DNA from: Saccharibacillus qingshengii
Lineage (GTDB): Bacteria; Bacillota; Bacilli; Paenibacillales; Paenibacillaceae
Length of the DNA stretch: 64,000 bases
Direction: 5' to 3'
Assembly: GCF_013185195.1 (NCBI RefSeq)
Contig: NZ_JAAZWC010000006.1
Coordinates: forward strand, 62,001-126,000
Shown one piece after another: positions 1-8,625 of the stretch; position 1 is the first letter of the stretch, and every line of letters starts with the position of its first letter. The position numbers and the translations under genes are program-made. The notes under the pieces are model-generated. The model searched no databases, was not told the origin of the DNA, and saw nothing but the letters and a program-made list of their open reading frames with translations.

Positions 1-43
1 CGAAGAACCCCAAATACGGGAAGCCTACATACGGGAATTATGC

Positions 44-77
44 AAAAAGAAGACGGCCACAAGGCCGTCTTCTTTTT
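44..77. terminator. Bidirectional Rho-independent terminator
   Basis: A perfect 15-bp inverted repeat (44-58 and 63-77) closes a 4-base ACAA loop. It starts with five A and ends with five T, so it can terminate transcription in either direction. On the minus strand it ends the glycan operon whose last gene stops at 152. The 43 bases to its left show no supportable gene. Confidence 0.85.
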
Positions 78-151
78 GTGTCCATGCCGAATTAAGATTG
101 CCGAAAGATCCGCAGCTTGAGCTGTAGGGAGAAAGAGGTTTCCTGTTCAAG

Positions 152-1129
152 TTACACGGAAGAAATTGGTACGACCACAGGCAGCTTCTCGTATTCGAGA
201 AAAGGGTCGGGAATATCGATCCGGTAAGCTTCGGTATCGCTCGCTCCGACATACAGTAAGGCGCGGCCCTGTTCTTCCCGGGTCAGTCCGCCGCTGAAGA
301 TCACATCGACCAGGTCCGGACGTTTGGCCGGTCCGGGCGGGAAATCGCTGCGGACCGCGATAATCTTGAGCTCCGTTTTTTCCAAGGTCCAGGGGTTCAA
401 AGCGAATGCCATAGCATGGTAATGCAGTCGACCGTCTTCGTCTCTTTGCGAGATGTGGCCGAGTACGCCCAGAATGCCGTTGGCCAGCATATGGATCTCG
501 TTGGCACCGCCCCATTCTTCTTTGACAAACTGGTCCCGAAACAAATGCGCATACAGAAAAATGGTTTCGGACAATTCCTCGAACGATTTGATTACATTGA
601 AGCCGATAACGGCAATATGTCCTTCCACGCCAAAAGGTCTCGAAAAGAATCCCACGCTGCCGTCCGTGAGTTCCGTCAGCCGGATGTCTTTCATATTCCA
701 GGGCCCCGATTTGATATGTGTCAATTCGTGCAGCGTAGATCCGGAATACAGCACGGTTTTCCAGCCTTCGATTTTTGGCTCCGGTTCTTCCGAGAACTGC
801 AGCTGTACGCCGCCCAAGATCCATTCGTTGTTGATTTTCGTTATAAAAGGGTCCTGCAGACGGAAGCGAGGCAGATCCGGATCGCACAACCAAGGTCCGT
901 CTTTGCCTTGTTTCGCTTTGAAAAAAACGATTTCCGAATCTTCCGATTCCCGTTCTTCCACGCGGCCGGCGATATACCATTGGCCTTCGTTCCAAAAAGG
1001 AGCGGTAATGTTGTAAACGTCTTTGTCGCCTACGCCTTCAAACTGGAGACGGCTTCCTTGAATTTTGGCAGGGCGGTAGTTCCGAAGCAGTTCTTCGCAG
1101 GTCTGGGGTGTCCACTCGGTTTTCATCAT
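152..1129 (-). CDS. DUF1861 / MTP-like glycosidase-phosphorylase fold protein
   Basis: This 325-residue protein resembles the DUF1861 (MTP-1) family, five-bladed beta-propellers related to GH130 beta-mannoside phosphorylases. In Leishmania the family makes and degrades beta-1,2-mannan (mannogen). The blade-like repeats carry QDPF (residues 92-95) and KDIR (147-150), the latter at the place where GH130 enzymes carry EDPR with the catalytic Asp, so Asp148 is the likely catalytic residue. There is no signal peptide, so it should act in the cytoplasm. It is the last gene of a three-gene operon, 9 bases after the preceding stop. Two consecutive ATG codons are possible starts; no strong ribosome site separates them. 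The family call is from memory of motifs, and the substrate is inferred. Confidence 0.7.
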   Translation of the reverse strand: MMKTEWTPQTCEELLRNYRPAKIQGSRLQFEGVGDKDVYNITAPFWNEGQWYIAGRVEERESEDSEIVFFKAKQGKDGPWLCDPDLPRFRLQDPFITKINNEWILGGVQLQFSEEPEPKIEGWKTVLYSGSTLHELTHIKSGPWNMKDIRLTELTDGSVGFFSRPFGVEGHIAVIGFNVIKSFEELSETIFLYAHLFRDQFVKEEWGGANEIHMLANGILGVLGHISQRDEDGRLHYHAMAFALNPWTLEKTELKIIAVRSDFPPGPAKRPDLVDVIFSGGLTREEQGRALLYVGASDTEAYRIDIPDPFLEYEKLPVVVPISSV

Positions 1130-1138
1130 CTGCTGGGC

Positions 1139-2275
1139 TCAGCCTTCCTTGGGTACGGAATTTCGGGCGAATTGTCGAACAGACGGCATGACGGACAGGA
1201 CCGTACAGTAGGAAATAATATTCTCGGAACCCTGGTTTAAATTCAGCCCTTGGGCATGGATGCCATCGTAGCAGGCCCCGGTTTGGGCGTCGATCAGCGG
1301 CTCGCGCAGCGAATTGCCACCGTGGAACCATTCGCAGCAGCGTAAGGCGCGTTCGTAGTAAGCCGGTTCTTCGAACAAGACATGAGCTTCTAGGCAGGCG
1401 AGCATCGTTTCACAGGCTTCGATCGGTTGTTCGTCATAAAGGGCGGGCGATCCGCCTTTTGTATACCAGCCGCCGCTGCCGATCGGCTTGAAATAACCTT
1501 CCGATGCGAAAGTGCTGTCGATCAGAAAGTCCAGACTTTCTTTGGCGATCACAGCGTCTTCCCCGCGCCCCGGCAGACGAGAAGCTTTGAGCATCGCCCA
1601 GGGAATCATGGCATTCCCATAGGTCAGCGAATTTTCGTACCAGTGCCAATCGTCTGTGCGGTAAATTCGATAATTTTCCCGCAGGCGTTCCGCCATTGCG
1701 TTTGTAAGCGCTTCGATCCGTTCGCGGGGCAGAAAGTCCGGATCGGAAGGCTCGGCATCCGGATAGGGAAAGGCATAGACCAGGCAATCGGGCGCTTCGA
1801 GTATCGAAGTCAAGCCGATCAGCGCATAAGCCATCGCTCTCGGCGAACGAAGCCGTTCAAGGACCGGTAGAGCCTGATTTACCATATATTTGCAGGTGTT
1901 ACGCAGATTATCCGGCAGCGTACTTTCCGCAATCGCGCAGCCGAGTGCCCAGATGCAGCGCCCCTGACAATCGTCGGACCCTATCTTTTCCGCGAATGCC
2001 CGATCGTAATTCATGAAGTTGCGGAAACTTCCGTCCGGGTTCTGCGCATCGTACAGAAAGGACAAATACGTATGGGACAGAGTCAGACTTTCTTCATCTT
2101 TGCGCTGCGTATAAGCCAAAGCGGCCGCGATAAGCGCTCTTGCGTTGTCATCCGACGTGTATCCTTTGGAACGGTCGGGAACGCCGAATTTGGTATGCTG
2201 GAAGATGCCGGTATCGTCCGTCAAACGGCGCAAATAAGAGAAGGAAAGAGCAATATCCTTCGAAGTGCCGTTCAA
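1139..2275 (-). CDS. (alpha/alpha)6-barrel glycosidase-like protein of a glycan operon
   Basis: The 378-residue protein has alternating helix pairs and aromatic/acidic motifs (KGYTSDDNAR, DWHWYENSLTYGN, GSENIISY) typical of six-hairpin glycosidase-like proteins that are often annotated as glycosyltransferases because they follow one. A role in making or trimming the same glycan as the neighbours is inferred. The start appears to be TTG at 2273-2275: it overlaps the TGA of the upstream GT4 gene (TTGA) and is preceded by AAAGGAAG, which suggests translational coupling. No signal peptide is visible. The exact reaction is unknown. Confidence 0.7.
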   Translation of the reverse strand: MNGTSKDIALSFSYLRRLTDDTGIFQHTKFGVPDRSKGYTSDDNARALIAAALAYTQRKDEESLTLSHTYLSFLYDAQNPDGSFRNFMNYDRAFAEKIGSDDCQGRCIWALGCAIAESTLPDNLRNTCKYMVNQALPVLERLRSPRAMAYALIGLTSILEAPDCLVYAFPYPDAEPSDPDFLPRERIEALTNAMAERLRENYRIYRTDDWHWYENSLTYGNAMIPWAMLKASRLPGRGEDAVIAKESLDFLIDSTFASEGYFKPIGSGGWYTKGGSPALYDEQPIEACETMLACLEAHVLFEEPAYYERALRCCEWFHGGNSLREPLIDAQTGACYDGIHAQGLNLNQGSENIISYCTVLSVMPSVRQFARNSVPKEG

Positions 2276-3453
2276 ACGGCACTTCCTTTGGCCGAACAGG
2301 TACGCAGCAGCGAAGCGTATTCCCCCGCGATTTGGTTCCAGTGCATGCTGCTGCCGAGCAGCAGCGTCCTGCGTTCCATTTCCGCCTTAAGTTCCGGTTG
2401 ATCAAGCACCTTTAGAATCTGCTGTTCCAGCGAAGCGGAATCGCGGAATTCGGCCAGAAGTCCTCTTCCTTCCGCCAGCATTTCCTGCGCATAGCGGTAA
2501 GGGGTCGAGATCACGACTCTTCCGTAGCCGATTCCGAAAGCAAGCGTTCCGCTTACGGCTTGATCTTTGCCGAGGTAAGGAGTCAGGTAAATATCCGACA
2601 TAACCAGGGACTGAACGACTTCTTCCTGCGACAAATGCTTGTCTACGAACCGGACATTATCGCCCAGTTCCAATTCCGCTACACGTTTCTCAAGGCTTTC
2701 TCGGTAACTTTCCCCTTCACTGCTCTTGATGCTTGGATGCGTGCGTCCCCAGATTATATACAGGGCTTCGGGATGGAACTTCACTACGCCGCTCATCGCT
2801 TCGATCACGTATTCGATCCCTTTGCCCGGACTCAAAAACCCGAAAGTGGACAAAACCTGACGCTGCGCATAACCGAAACGCTCTTTTAATTCTTCACGGC
2901 TCTGCGTACGTACGGTAGGCACGCCATGGTGGTGCATCTCGATCTTACCGGGCGAAATGTCGTAAACGTCGGTCAGATCCGGGATTTTGTTGCGGGCCAT
3001 CGTCACGACCTTGAAGCTGAGCGCAGCCAATTCTTTCATAATCCGGCGCTGTTCCGAAGAGGGAGAAGCGAGTACCGTATGAAAAATGACGATGAACGGA
3101 ATACGCAGCGCTGCGGCAAAGTCGAGAATATAGCGTCCGTTCTCGCCGCCGTAAATCCCGAATTCGTGCTGAATAACGACGACGTCGGTATTCGTCTGAT
3201 TCAATCGGGATGCTGCATCAATATAATGGCCGCGTTTATTCTGACTGATTTTCCTCACGACTTCTTTTCCGTAAGCATACGATCTGCCGTCTTCCAACGC
3301 TATAATGGTAGGAGGGGCGAAGTCTGGAAAAGTGCCGAGTTGAGTCATCATGTCATGGGAGAAGACGGCCAAACCGCACTGCCGGGGCAGACTCGTGCCT
3401 ACGAACACAACTTTTAACCCGGAAGCGTCAAGAGTGGGAGTTGATTTTTTCAT
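2272..3453 (-). CDS. GT4-family glycosyltransferase
   Basis: A 393-residue GT-B glycosyltransferase. The N-terminal half has a Rossmann-type start (VVFVGTSLPRQCGLAVFS) and the C-terminal half carries the GT4 nucleotide-sugar region (FGFLSPGKGIEYVIEAM, later YLTPYLGKDQAVSGTLAFG). It should transfer a hexose from a nucleotide donor to a cytoplasmic acceptor. It is the first gene of the operon with the six-hairpin protein and the DUF1861 protein, with ribosome site AAAAAGGAGC before ATG 3453. Upstream, 3501-3522 contains an AAATAAAG/CTTTATTT inverted repeat that could be an operator. Donor and acceptor cannot be read from sequence; mannose is suggested only by the DUF1861 partner. Confidence 0.8.
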   Translation of the reverse strand: MKKSTPTLDASGLKVVFVGTSLPRQCGLAVFSHDMMTQLGTFPDFAPPTIIALEDGRSYAYGKEVVRKISQNKRGHYIDAASRLNQTNTDVVVIQHEFGIYGGENGRYILDFAAALRIPFIVIFHTVLASPSSEQRRIMKELAALSFKVVTMARNKIPDLTDVYDISPGKIEMHHHGVPTVRTQSREELKERFGYAQRQVLSTFGFLSPGKGIEYVIEAMSGVVKFHPEALYIIWGRTHPSIKSSEGESYRESLEKRVAELELGDNVRFVDKHLSQEEVVQSLVMSDIYLTPYLGKDQAVSGTLAFGIGYGRVVISTPYRYAQEMLAEGRGLLAEFRDSASLEQQILKVLDQPELKAEMERRTLLLGSSMHWNQIAGEYASLLRTCSAKGSAV

Positions 3454-3701
3454 AATAAATGCTCCTTTTTCATATTTTTTACATAAGAGAAAATAAAAAA
3501 AGAAATAAAGTGCTCTTTATTTCGTCGAAGTGGATATATGGAGGAATAAGAGGGTCCGGTCAGAAGAAAAAGGGTCAAAAAGTGGAAAAAACACTATTTC
3601 GGCCTGTGTATATTAGCTTAAAGGTAACACTTGGAAAGCTTTGTGTAAAGCAATAGAACCCTGCATGTTAGATAAAATTACAATAAGTAGGATGGGATCA
3701 G

Positions 3702-4670
3702 GTGAAAACAGTGGATACGAAAAAAAGGAGTACGACCGGACGCTCCGAGCTTCGCACGGCACTCGTAACGGGAGCTTCCAGCGGGTTCGGCATGCACATT
3801 TGTATCGAGCTAGCCCGCTCCGGCGTCCGCGTAGCTGCGGGAATGCGTCGTCCGGAAGCGGCTGAGAAACTGTTCGCGGCAGTTCGGGAAGCGGACTTGG
3901 CGGCAGCGGGTGAAGAGCCGGCAGAGCTTGGAATCGGGCAGGCGGAGAGCCTGAAGGCGCTGGGGACAGGACCCGTATCGGGCCTGATTTTTCCGCTGCG
4001 TCTGGACGTATGCGACGATCTGCGGGTCAAAGAAGCGGTGGATACGGTACATGGACATTTCGGACGGATCGATATTTTGGTGAACAATGCGGGGCTGGCG
4101 ATGGGCGGATTTATCGGAGAAGTGCCGATGGAAGCCTGGCGGGAGCAGTTTGCGGTCAATGTGTTCGGACTGATCGCCGTCACCGGCGCGGTCGTGCCCT
4201 ACATGCGGGAAGCCCGCAGCGGCTGCATTATCCAGATGAGCAGCGTCAGCGGAGCGATCGGTCTGCCGGGCTACGGCCCTTATGTCTCGTCGAAGTTCGC
4301 GCTCGAAGGATTCAGCGAATCGCTGGCGCTCGAGACGGCTCCTTACGGCATTCGCACCTATGTGCTCGAACCGGCTTCGTACAAGACCGATATCTGGGAA
4401 AAAGGCTTTGCCGGTATTCACCGGGCGGAAGATTCGCCCAACGCGCAAGCGCTTGGCCGGATGCTCGAGATGTCCCGCGCCAGTGCGGAAAAAGGCGGCG
4501 ATCCGCGCGATGTGGCCCGATTGGCGGCGGACCTGGCCCTCGGGCGCAAAGGGTACGGACGCTTTCGCTACGTCGTTCCGCTAGGGCCGGCCGTGCTTGT
4601 GGCTTTGAAGAAACGGCTGCCTTTCCGGCTGGTCCAAAAGGTGATGCTGCGGATTCTGCGGGGCGGATAA
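3702..4670 (+). CDS. Short-chain dehydrogenase/reductase
   Basis: A 322-residue classical SDR oxidoreductase using NAD(P)H. It has the nucleotide-binding TGASSGFG motif near residue 24, NNAGLAMGG, and the catalytic pair in YVSSK preceded by an SSVSG serine. The insert between beta strands 2 and 3 (AAVREADLAAAGEEPAEL and following) is longer than usual. GTG at 3702 is the best start; AGGATGGG lies just upstream. It is monocistronic, between the divergent glycan operon and the TPP riboswitch. The substrate cannot be assigned; the C-terminal extension resembles SDRs often annotated as oxidoreductases of lipid or sterol-like compounds. Confidence 0.85.
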   Translation: MKTVDTKKRSTTGRSELRTALVTGASSGFGMHICIELARSGVRVAAGMRRPEAAEKLFAAVREADLAAAGEEPAELGIGQAESLKALGTGPVSGLIFPLRLDVCDDLRVKEAVDTVHGHFGRIDILVNNAGLAMGGFIGEVPMEAWREQFAVNVFGLIAVTGAVVPYMREARSGCIIQMSSVSGAIGLPGYGPYVSSKFALEGFSESLALETAPYGIRTYVLEPASYKTDIWEKGFAGIHRAEDSPNAQALGRMLEMSRASAEKGGDPRDVARLAADLALGRKGYGRFRYVVPLGPAVLVALKKRLPFRLVQKVMLRILRGG

Positions 4671-4689
4671 GTTAGGCGAAAATTCGTTA

Positions 4690-4718
4690 TTGCGTCTCCG
4701 CCTGAAACTGTGTATGGT
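4690..4718 (+). promoter_or_regulatory. Promoter of the ykoEDC operon
   Basis: TTGCGT (4690-4695), a 17-base spacer and TATGGT (4713-4718) form a sigma-A-like promoter about 20 bases before the TPP aptamer begins, the expected geometry for a riboswitch transcript. Confidence 0.5.
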
Positions 4719-4736
4719 AAAAAGCAACTGCATAAC

Positions 4737-4835
4737 GATACGGGGGTCCGGGAGAGCCGGGCTGAGATTGAAGCCGTTTGACCGCTTCTGACCGTTAATC
4801 TGATCTGGATCATGCCAGCGTAGAGAATTCGTATC
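4737..4835 (+). ncRNA. TPP riboswitch (THI element)
   Basis: The conserved THI-box blocks are present in order: GGGGGTCC, GGGCTGAGA, a variable P3 arm, ACCG with CTGATCTGGATCATGCCAGCG, and TAGAGAA (the long block is interrupted here as CTGATCTGG then ATCATGCCAGCG). GATACG (4737-4742) pairs with CGTATC (4830-4835) to close P1. Thiamine pyrophosphate binding should favour the terminator at 4849-4890 and so shut off the thiamine-precursor transporter genes downstream. Confidence 0.95.
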
Positions 4836-4848
4836 CGTCCGTGAATCG

Positions 4849-4890
4849 GCGGCTTTCTGCGCATTTTTATGCCTGAAAGCCGCTTTTTTT
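4849..4890 (+). terminator. Riboswitch expression-platform terminator
   Basis: GCGGCTTTC (4849-4857) pairs with GAAAGCCGC (4875-4883), with further pairing in the loop, followed by seven T. It lies 14 bases after the TPP aptamer and ahead of ykoE, so control is most likely by transcription attenuation. Confidence 0.85.
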
Positions 4891-5020
4891 GCGTCCGCGG
4901 TACCCGGCGAAGATTGGAAGAACCCTCGTCGTTAGCGCAGAACACGGGCTTTGCGGAAGCACGTTTCCCGATCGGGACGGACCGCTGAAGCTACATTCGA
5001 ACAACGGGGAGAACGGAAAC

Positions 5021-5632
5021 ATGAGTGCAAACAGAACGGAAGCGGCTTCGCGCCGCAGGGGTTTGACGCTGACGGACGTGCTGGTTACGGTGGTGGTTTC
5101 GCTGGTGCTGGGCGTCGTGTATCATCTGTGGGCTTCGGTCTCGAGTATTGCGGGACTGCTCTTTATCCAGTCCGACGAGTTGGTCTACGGCATGTGGTTC
5201 GCGGCTTCGACGCTTGCGTTTCTCTTGATTCGCAAGCCCGGCGTAGCGCTGATCGCGGAAATTGCCGCGGCGCATCTGGAGATCGCTTTCGGCAGCGCCT
5301 ACGGCATTCAGCTGCTCCTGTACAGTGTCGTGCAGGGCCTGGCGGCGGAACTGGTCTTCGCGGCTTTCCGCTACCGGAATACGAGCGCAGTCGCGGCGGG
5401 ACTTGCCGGCGTGGCCGCGGCAGCGGGCTCGCTGTTGGCGGATATTTATTACGGCTACGTCACGGAATATGCGACCTGGCTGATCCTCTTCAAATATTCG
5501 CTGCGCGCCGTCAGTTCGTTCGTGATCGCGGGGTATCTTATGTACGGATTGGCCAAGCTGCTCGAGCGAGCCGGCGTAACCCAATCGCTGCGTCCGGTGG
5601 AACGCAAGGAATATGATGCGCTCGACGGTTGA
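5021..5632 (+). CDS. ykoE: Thiamine-precursor ECF transporter S component YkoE
   Basis: A 203-residue membrane protein with five to six hydrophobic segments. It matches YkoE, the substrate-binding S component of the energy-coupling factor transporter for hydroxymethylpyrimidine or another thiamine precursor. Recognisable stretches include YHLWASVSSIAG, ELVYGMWFAAS and AYGIQLLLYSVVQGLAAEL. ATG 5021 follows GGGGAGAACGGAAAC. It is the first gene after the TPP riboswitch, and its 3' end overlaps ykoD by 20 bases. The order ykoE-ykoD-ykoC is as in Bacillus, but ykoF is missing here. Confidence 0.93.
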   Translation: MSANRTEAASRRRGLTLTDVLVTVVVSLVLGVVYHLWASVSSIAGLLFIQSDELVYGMWFAASTLAFLLIRKPGVALIAEIAAAHLEIAFGSAYGIQLLLYSVVQGLAAELVFAAFRYRNTSAVAAGLAGVAAAAGSLLADIYYGYVTEYATWLILFKYSLRAVSSFVIAGYLMYGLAKLLERAGVTQSLRPVERKEYDALDG

Positions 5633-7424
5633 GGCGAATGTTCCCGTGCCTGTACTTAAGGACGCGGCGAAGCCGGGCCAGCCTGCGGACAAAGAGCCGG
5701 CGCAGACGCAGGACCGGGTCGGTCCAAGTCGGGAAGAAGAGGAGGGAACGGCCGAATACGCGGCCGAGGTCCGGAACCTGCGCATGAAATTTCCGGGTAC
5801 GCCCGACCTGCTGTTTCGCGATTTGTCGCTGAACATTCGCCGCGGCGAAAAAGTGCTGCTGCTCGGACCGAGCGGCTGCGGCAAGTCGACGCTTCTTCAG
5901 GTGCTGGGAGGCGTGATTCCGCGGGTGACCGAAGTACCGCTCAAAGCAGAGCTTCTCCAGGTGCCGGATTCGGCGGGACTGGTCTTCCAGGACCCCGATA
6001 CGCAGTTCTGCATGCCTTATGTCGACGAAGAATTGGCTTTCGTGCTGGAGAATCTGGCCGTTCCCGCGGAAGACATGCGGCCGCGGATCGGGCAGGCGCT
6101 GCGGCAAGTGGGACTGGAACTGCCCGATCCGCATGTGCCGATCGGTTCGCTGTCCCAGGGCATGAAGCAGCGTCTGGCGCTGGCTTCGGTGCTGCTGCTT
6201 GAACCTGATGTGCTGCTGCTCGACGAACCGTCCGCCCTGCTGGATCCGGAAGGGCGGCGCACGATCTGGGACGCGGTGCGCCGGGCAGCCGGCGAACGGA
6301 CGGTCATTATCGTCGAGCACCGGATCGAGGAGGTGCTCGATTGGGTCGACCGAGTCGTCCTGTTCCGGGGCGACGGTTCCATTCTGGCCGACGGACAGGC
6401 GGCCGAAGTGTTTGCGCGCTGCCGCGACCGGATGCGTGAATACGGCATCTGGCATCCCGAAGCGTGGAACGAAGCTTACGGGGAGCCTGCAGGCGAAGCC
6501 GCACTTGCGCAGCCCGGGGCATACCGGGCGGGCGGAGTGCTTGAACCGGAGGAGGCGGCGGCTCCGGGTACCGGTCCGGCCCGCGGGCGCTCCGCCGCGG
6601 CGCCCGTGCACCCGGCAGCGGAATCCGCCGCAGCCCTGCCGCTGCTGCGGCTCGAGAATTTCCGCGTGCTGCGCGGCGGGAAGAGCGTCTGCGCGGTGCA
6701 GTCGGCCGCCGTACTGCCCGGCGACCTGATCGCGCTGACCGGCCCCAACGGCGCCGGCAAAAGCTCGCTGCTGCTCGGGCTTATGGGCCTGCTTGCGCAC
6801 GAAGGGTCGTGCGAATACGCCGGGAGCCGCCCTTCCGGCCGCCGGGCCATGCGCGAAGCGGCGGCGAAGCACGCCGCTTTCGTCTTCCAGAATCCCGAGT
6901 TCCAATTCGTGACGAACCGGGTGCTGGACGAAGTGGCCTTTACGCTGCGAAGCGAAGCGGAATCCGCGCTGAACGCTTCGCACAGCGGGGCATTTGCGCG
7001 CTGGTTCCCGCGCCGCCGGCCGCGGCCAGATGCCGGGGCGGAAGCGCTTATTGCGGCGCAGGCTTCGGCGTGTCTCGACCGTTTCGGGCTCGGCGGCTAT
7101 GCCGAGCGCCATCCGTATCTGCTGTCGCTCGGCCAGAAACGCCGGCTCAGCGTCGCGTCGGCTATCGTCTCGGATAAACCGCTTGTGCTGCTCGACGAGC
7201 CGACATTCGGGCAGGATGCCCGAAATGCGTTTGCGATTCTGGATCTGTGCGAACGGCTCCGGGCGTCGGGCCATGCCGTGCTGATGATTACGCATGAGAT
7301 GGAGATCGCCGAGCGGTTGGCGACGCAGATCTGGAAGATCGAAGACGGCGCTTTGATCTCCGCCGAATCGACAGGACGTTCGCCTACCGCCGCTCTTCGT
7401 TTGTCGAAGGAGGAACCGTCATGA
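5613..7424 (+). CDS. ykoD: ECF transporter ATPase with two ABC domains, YkoD
   Basis: A 603-residue fusion of two ABC ATPase domains that energises YkoE/YkoC. Domain 1 has Walker A GPSGCGKS (residues 85-92), signature LSQGMKQRLA and Walker B LLLDEPSALLD. Domain 2 has GPNGAGKS (from residue 377), LSLGQKRRLS and LVLLDEPTFGQD. An Ala/Pro/Gly-rich linker of about 50 residues joins them. The first 45 residues before domain 1 are charged and not conserved-looking, so a later start is possible. Its stop overlaps the ykoC start as ATGA. Confidence 0.93.
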   Translation: MMRSTVEANVPVPVLKDAAKPGQPADKEPAQTQDRVGPSREEEEGTAEYAAEVRNLRMKFPGTPDLLFRDLSLNIRRGEKVLLLGPSGCGKSTLLQVLGGVIPRVTEVPLKAELLQVPDSAGLVFQDPDTQFCMPYVDEELAFVLENLAVPAEDMRPRIGQALRQVGLELPDPHVPIGSLSQGMKQRLALASVLLLEPDVLLLDEPSALLDPEGRRTIWDAVRRAAGERTVIIVEHRIEEVLDWVDRVVLFRGDGSILADGQAAEVFARCRDRMREYGIWHPEAWNEAYGEPAGEAALAQPGAYRAGGVLEPEEAAAPGTGPARGRSAAAPVHPAAESAAALPLLRLENFRVLRGGKSVCAVQSAAVLPGDLIALTGPNGAGKSSLLLGLMGLLAHEGSCEYAGSRPSGRRAMREAAAKHAAFVFQNPEFQFVTNRVLDEVAFTLRSEAESALNASHSGAFARWFPRRRPRPDAGAEALIAAQASACLDRFGLGGYAERHPYLLSLGQKRRLSVASAIVSDKPLVLLDEPTFGQDARNAFAILDLCERLRASGHAVLMITHEMEIAERLATQIWKIEDGALISAESTGRSPTAALRLSKEEPS

Positions 7425-8224
7425 GGGAGTTTTTTGTACCTACCCGTATCAACTGGCTGCACCGGGCGAATCCCGCGGTCAAGCTGCCGCTGTTTATTCT
7501 GCTGTTTGGAGTGACGGTGCTGACGCATCGGATCGACGCTTCGTTTTATCTGGCCTGCGTATTTCTGGCGCTGCTGTTTCTCGCTTCCGGTTATCCGCTC
7601 TGGAAAACGGCGCTGCTGGCATCCGGCTTCGCCCTGGCGTTTGCTTCCGCTTCGCTGACGATGATCCTGTTCGGCAAAGGCAGCGAGGTCTGGTGGTCGC
7701 TGGGCCCGATTTCCATTTCGAAAGAAAGCTTTTACCGCGGGCTGCATCTGGGATTTCGCTCGATCGCGTTCGGCTGCCAAGGACTGCTGTTTGTCCTGAC
7801 GACCTCTTCGACCGGGCTGTTCTATGCGCTGATGCAGCGGCTTAAGCTGAGCCCCAAATACGCATACAGCTTTATGGCTTCGCTCCGTCTGATGCCCATG
7901 GCGCTCGACGAACTGCGGATCCGCAGGGATGCTTTGTCGGTAAGAGGCGCGGGAAGAGGATCTTCGGCGTCGCTGCTGCGCCTGCCCGAGCTGTATGCCC
8001 TGCCGCTGCTTGCCCAGAGTATCCGGCGCGCGCAGCGCACGGCGGTCGCGATGGAGGTCAAGCGTTTTGACGCCGGCAGCCGCAGAACGTATTATTATTC
8101 GTCTCCGATTACGCGAAACGACGGAGCAGCATTTCTGGTGCTCGCCGGAGCCGCGGCTGCGGCGCTCCTGCTGGCGCATCTGCTGCCTCTGTTCGCGCTC
8201 GGCGATATGCGGATGAACCCTTGA
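7421..8224 (+). CDS. ykoC: ECF transporter transmembrane protein YkoC
   Basis: A 267-residue EcfT-type membrane protein, the coupling subunit between YkoE and YkoD. It has about five membrane segments and the EcfT coupling-helix motif: the A-R-G-like pattern appears as RRDALSVRGAGRG and, nearer the C-terminus, IRRAQRTAVAMEVKRF. ATG 7421 follows AAGGAGG at 7408-7414 and overlaps the ykoD stop by 4 bases. The operon terminator starts inside the last codons. Confidence 0.92.
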   Translation: MREFFVPTRINWLHRANPAVKLPLFILLFGVTVLTHRIDASFYLACVFLALLFLASGYPLWKTALLASGFALAFASASLTMILFGKGSEVWWSLGPISISKESFYRGLHLGFRSIAFGCQGLLFVLTTSSTGLFYALMQRLKLSPKYAYSFMASLRLMPMALDELRIRRDALSVRGAGRGSSASLLRLPELYALPLLAQSIRRAQRTAVAMEVKRFDAGSRRTYYYSSPITRNDGAAFLVLAGAAAAALLLAHLLPLFALGDMRMNP

Positions 8225-8247
8225 AAAAGGGGCCATCCGCTTTTTTT
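8209..8247 (+). terminator. Terminator of ykoEDC, overlapping the ykoC stop
   Basis: GCGGATG (8209-8215) pairs with CATCCGC (8234-8240), with inner CCC/GGG pairs, followed by seven T. The left arm encodes the last residues of YkoC. Confidence 0.85.
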
Positions 8248-8625
8248 CTTTCTCCATTTGCTTTTCTCGCACGGAGTCCGCATCTTCCAAAGAGCGAAGT
8301 CAGCTTGTTCTCACTTTTTCAAATATATGGTATCATCAAGGCGAAAGAGGGTTTTTTCTGAATACTTTGCGTTAATTCAATCGTTTGCACGATTTCCCCG
8401 CCGCATTTCCTGCGTTTTCTTCCGGAATTTCCCGGTTTACCACGATTCCAAACCTTCTTCCGGGGTTAAAGATGTTTATGTGGTTTTTACCTGTCTCGCT
8501 TGTTGGAATTCCCGATTTCTGACCCTGGCAAGTCGCGATTGCCCCGTAAAGGGAACGCCTACACACCGGCGGACACCGCTCCGCCACGAGCACAGCCTTA
8601 TATATTGCCAAGGAGGTTCGTCTGA
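8248..8625 (+). promoter_or_regulatory. glgC promoter and long leader
   Basis: This 378-base gap holds no gene I can support. An extended -10 element, TGGTATCAT (8328-8336), with a possible TTCTCA at 8309-8314, could start glgC transcription and would leave a leader of about 280 bases. The leader begins with a T-rich stretch near 8350. I recognise no known riboswitch class in it. The glgC ribosome site AAGGAGG is at 8610-8616. Confidence 0.4.

Noticed and set aside
1-95. Possible 3' end of a plus-strand gene at the left edge (frame ending TAA 93-95)
   Set aside because: Too short to judge, and the frame passes through the terminator hairpin, which makes it unlikely as coding sequence.
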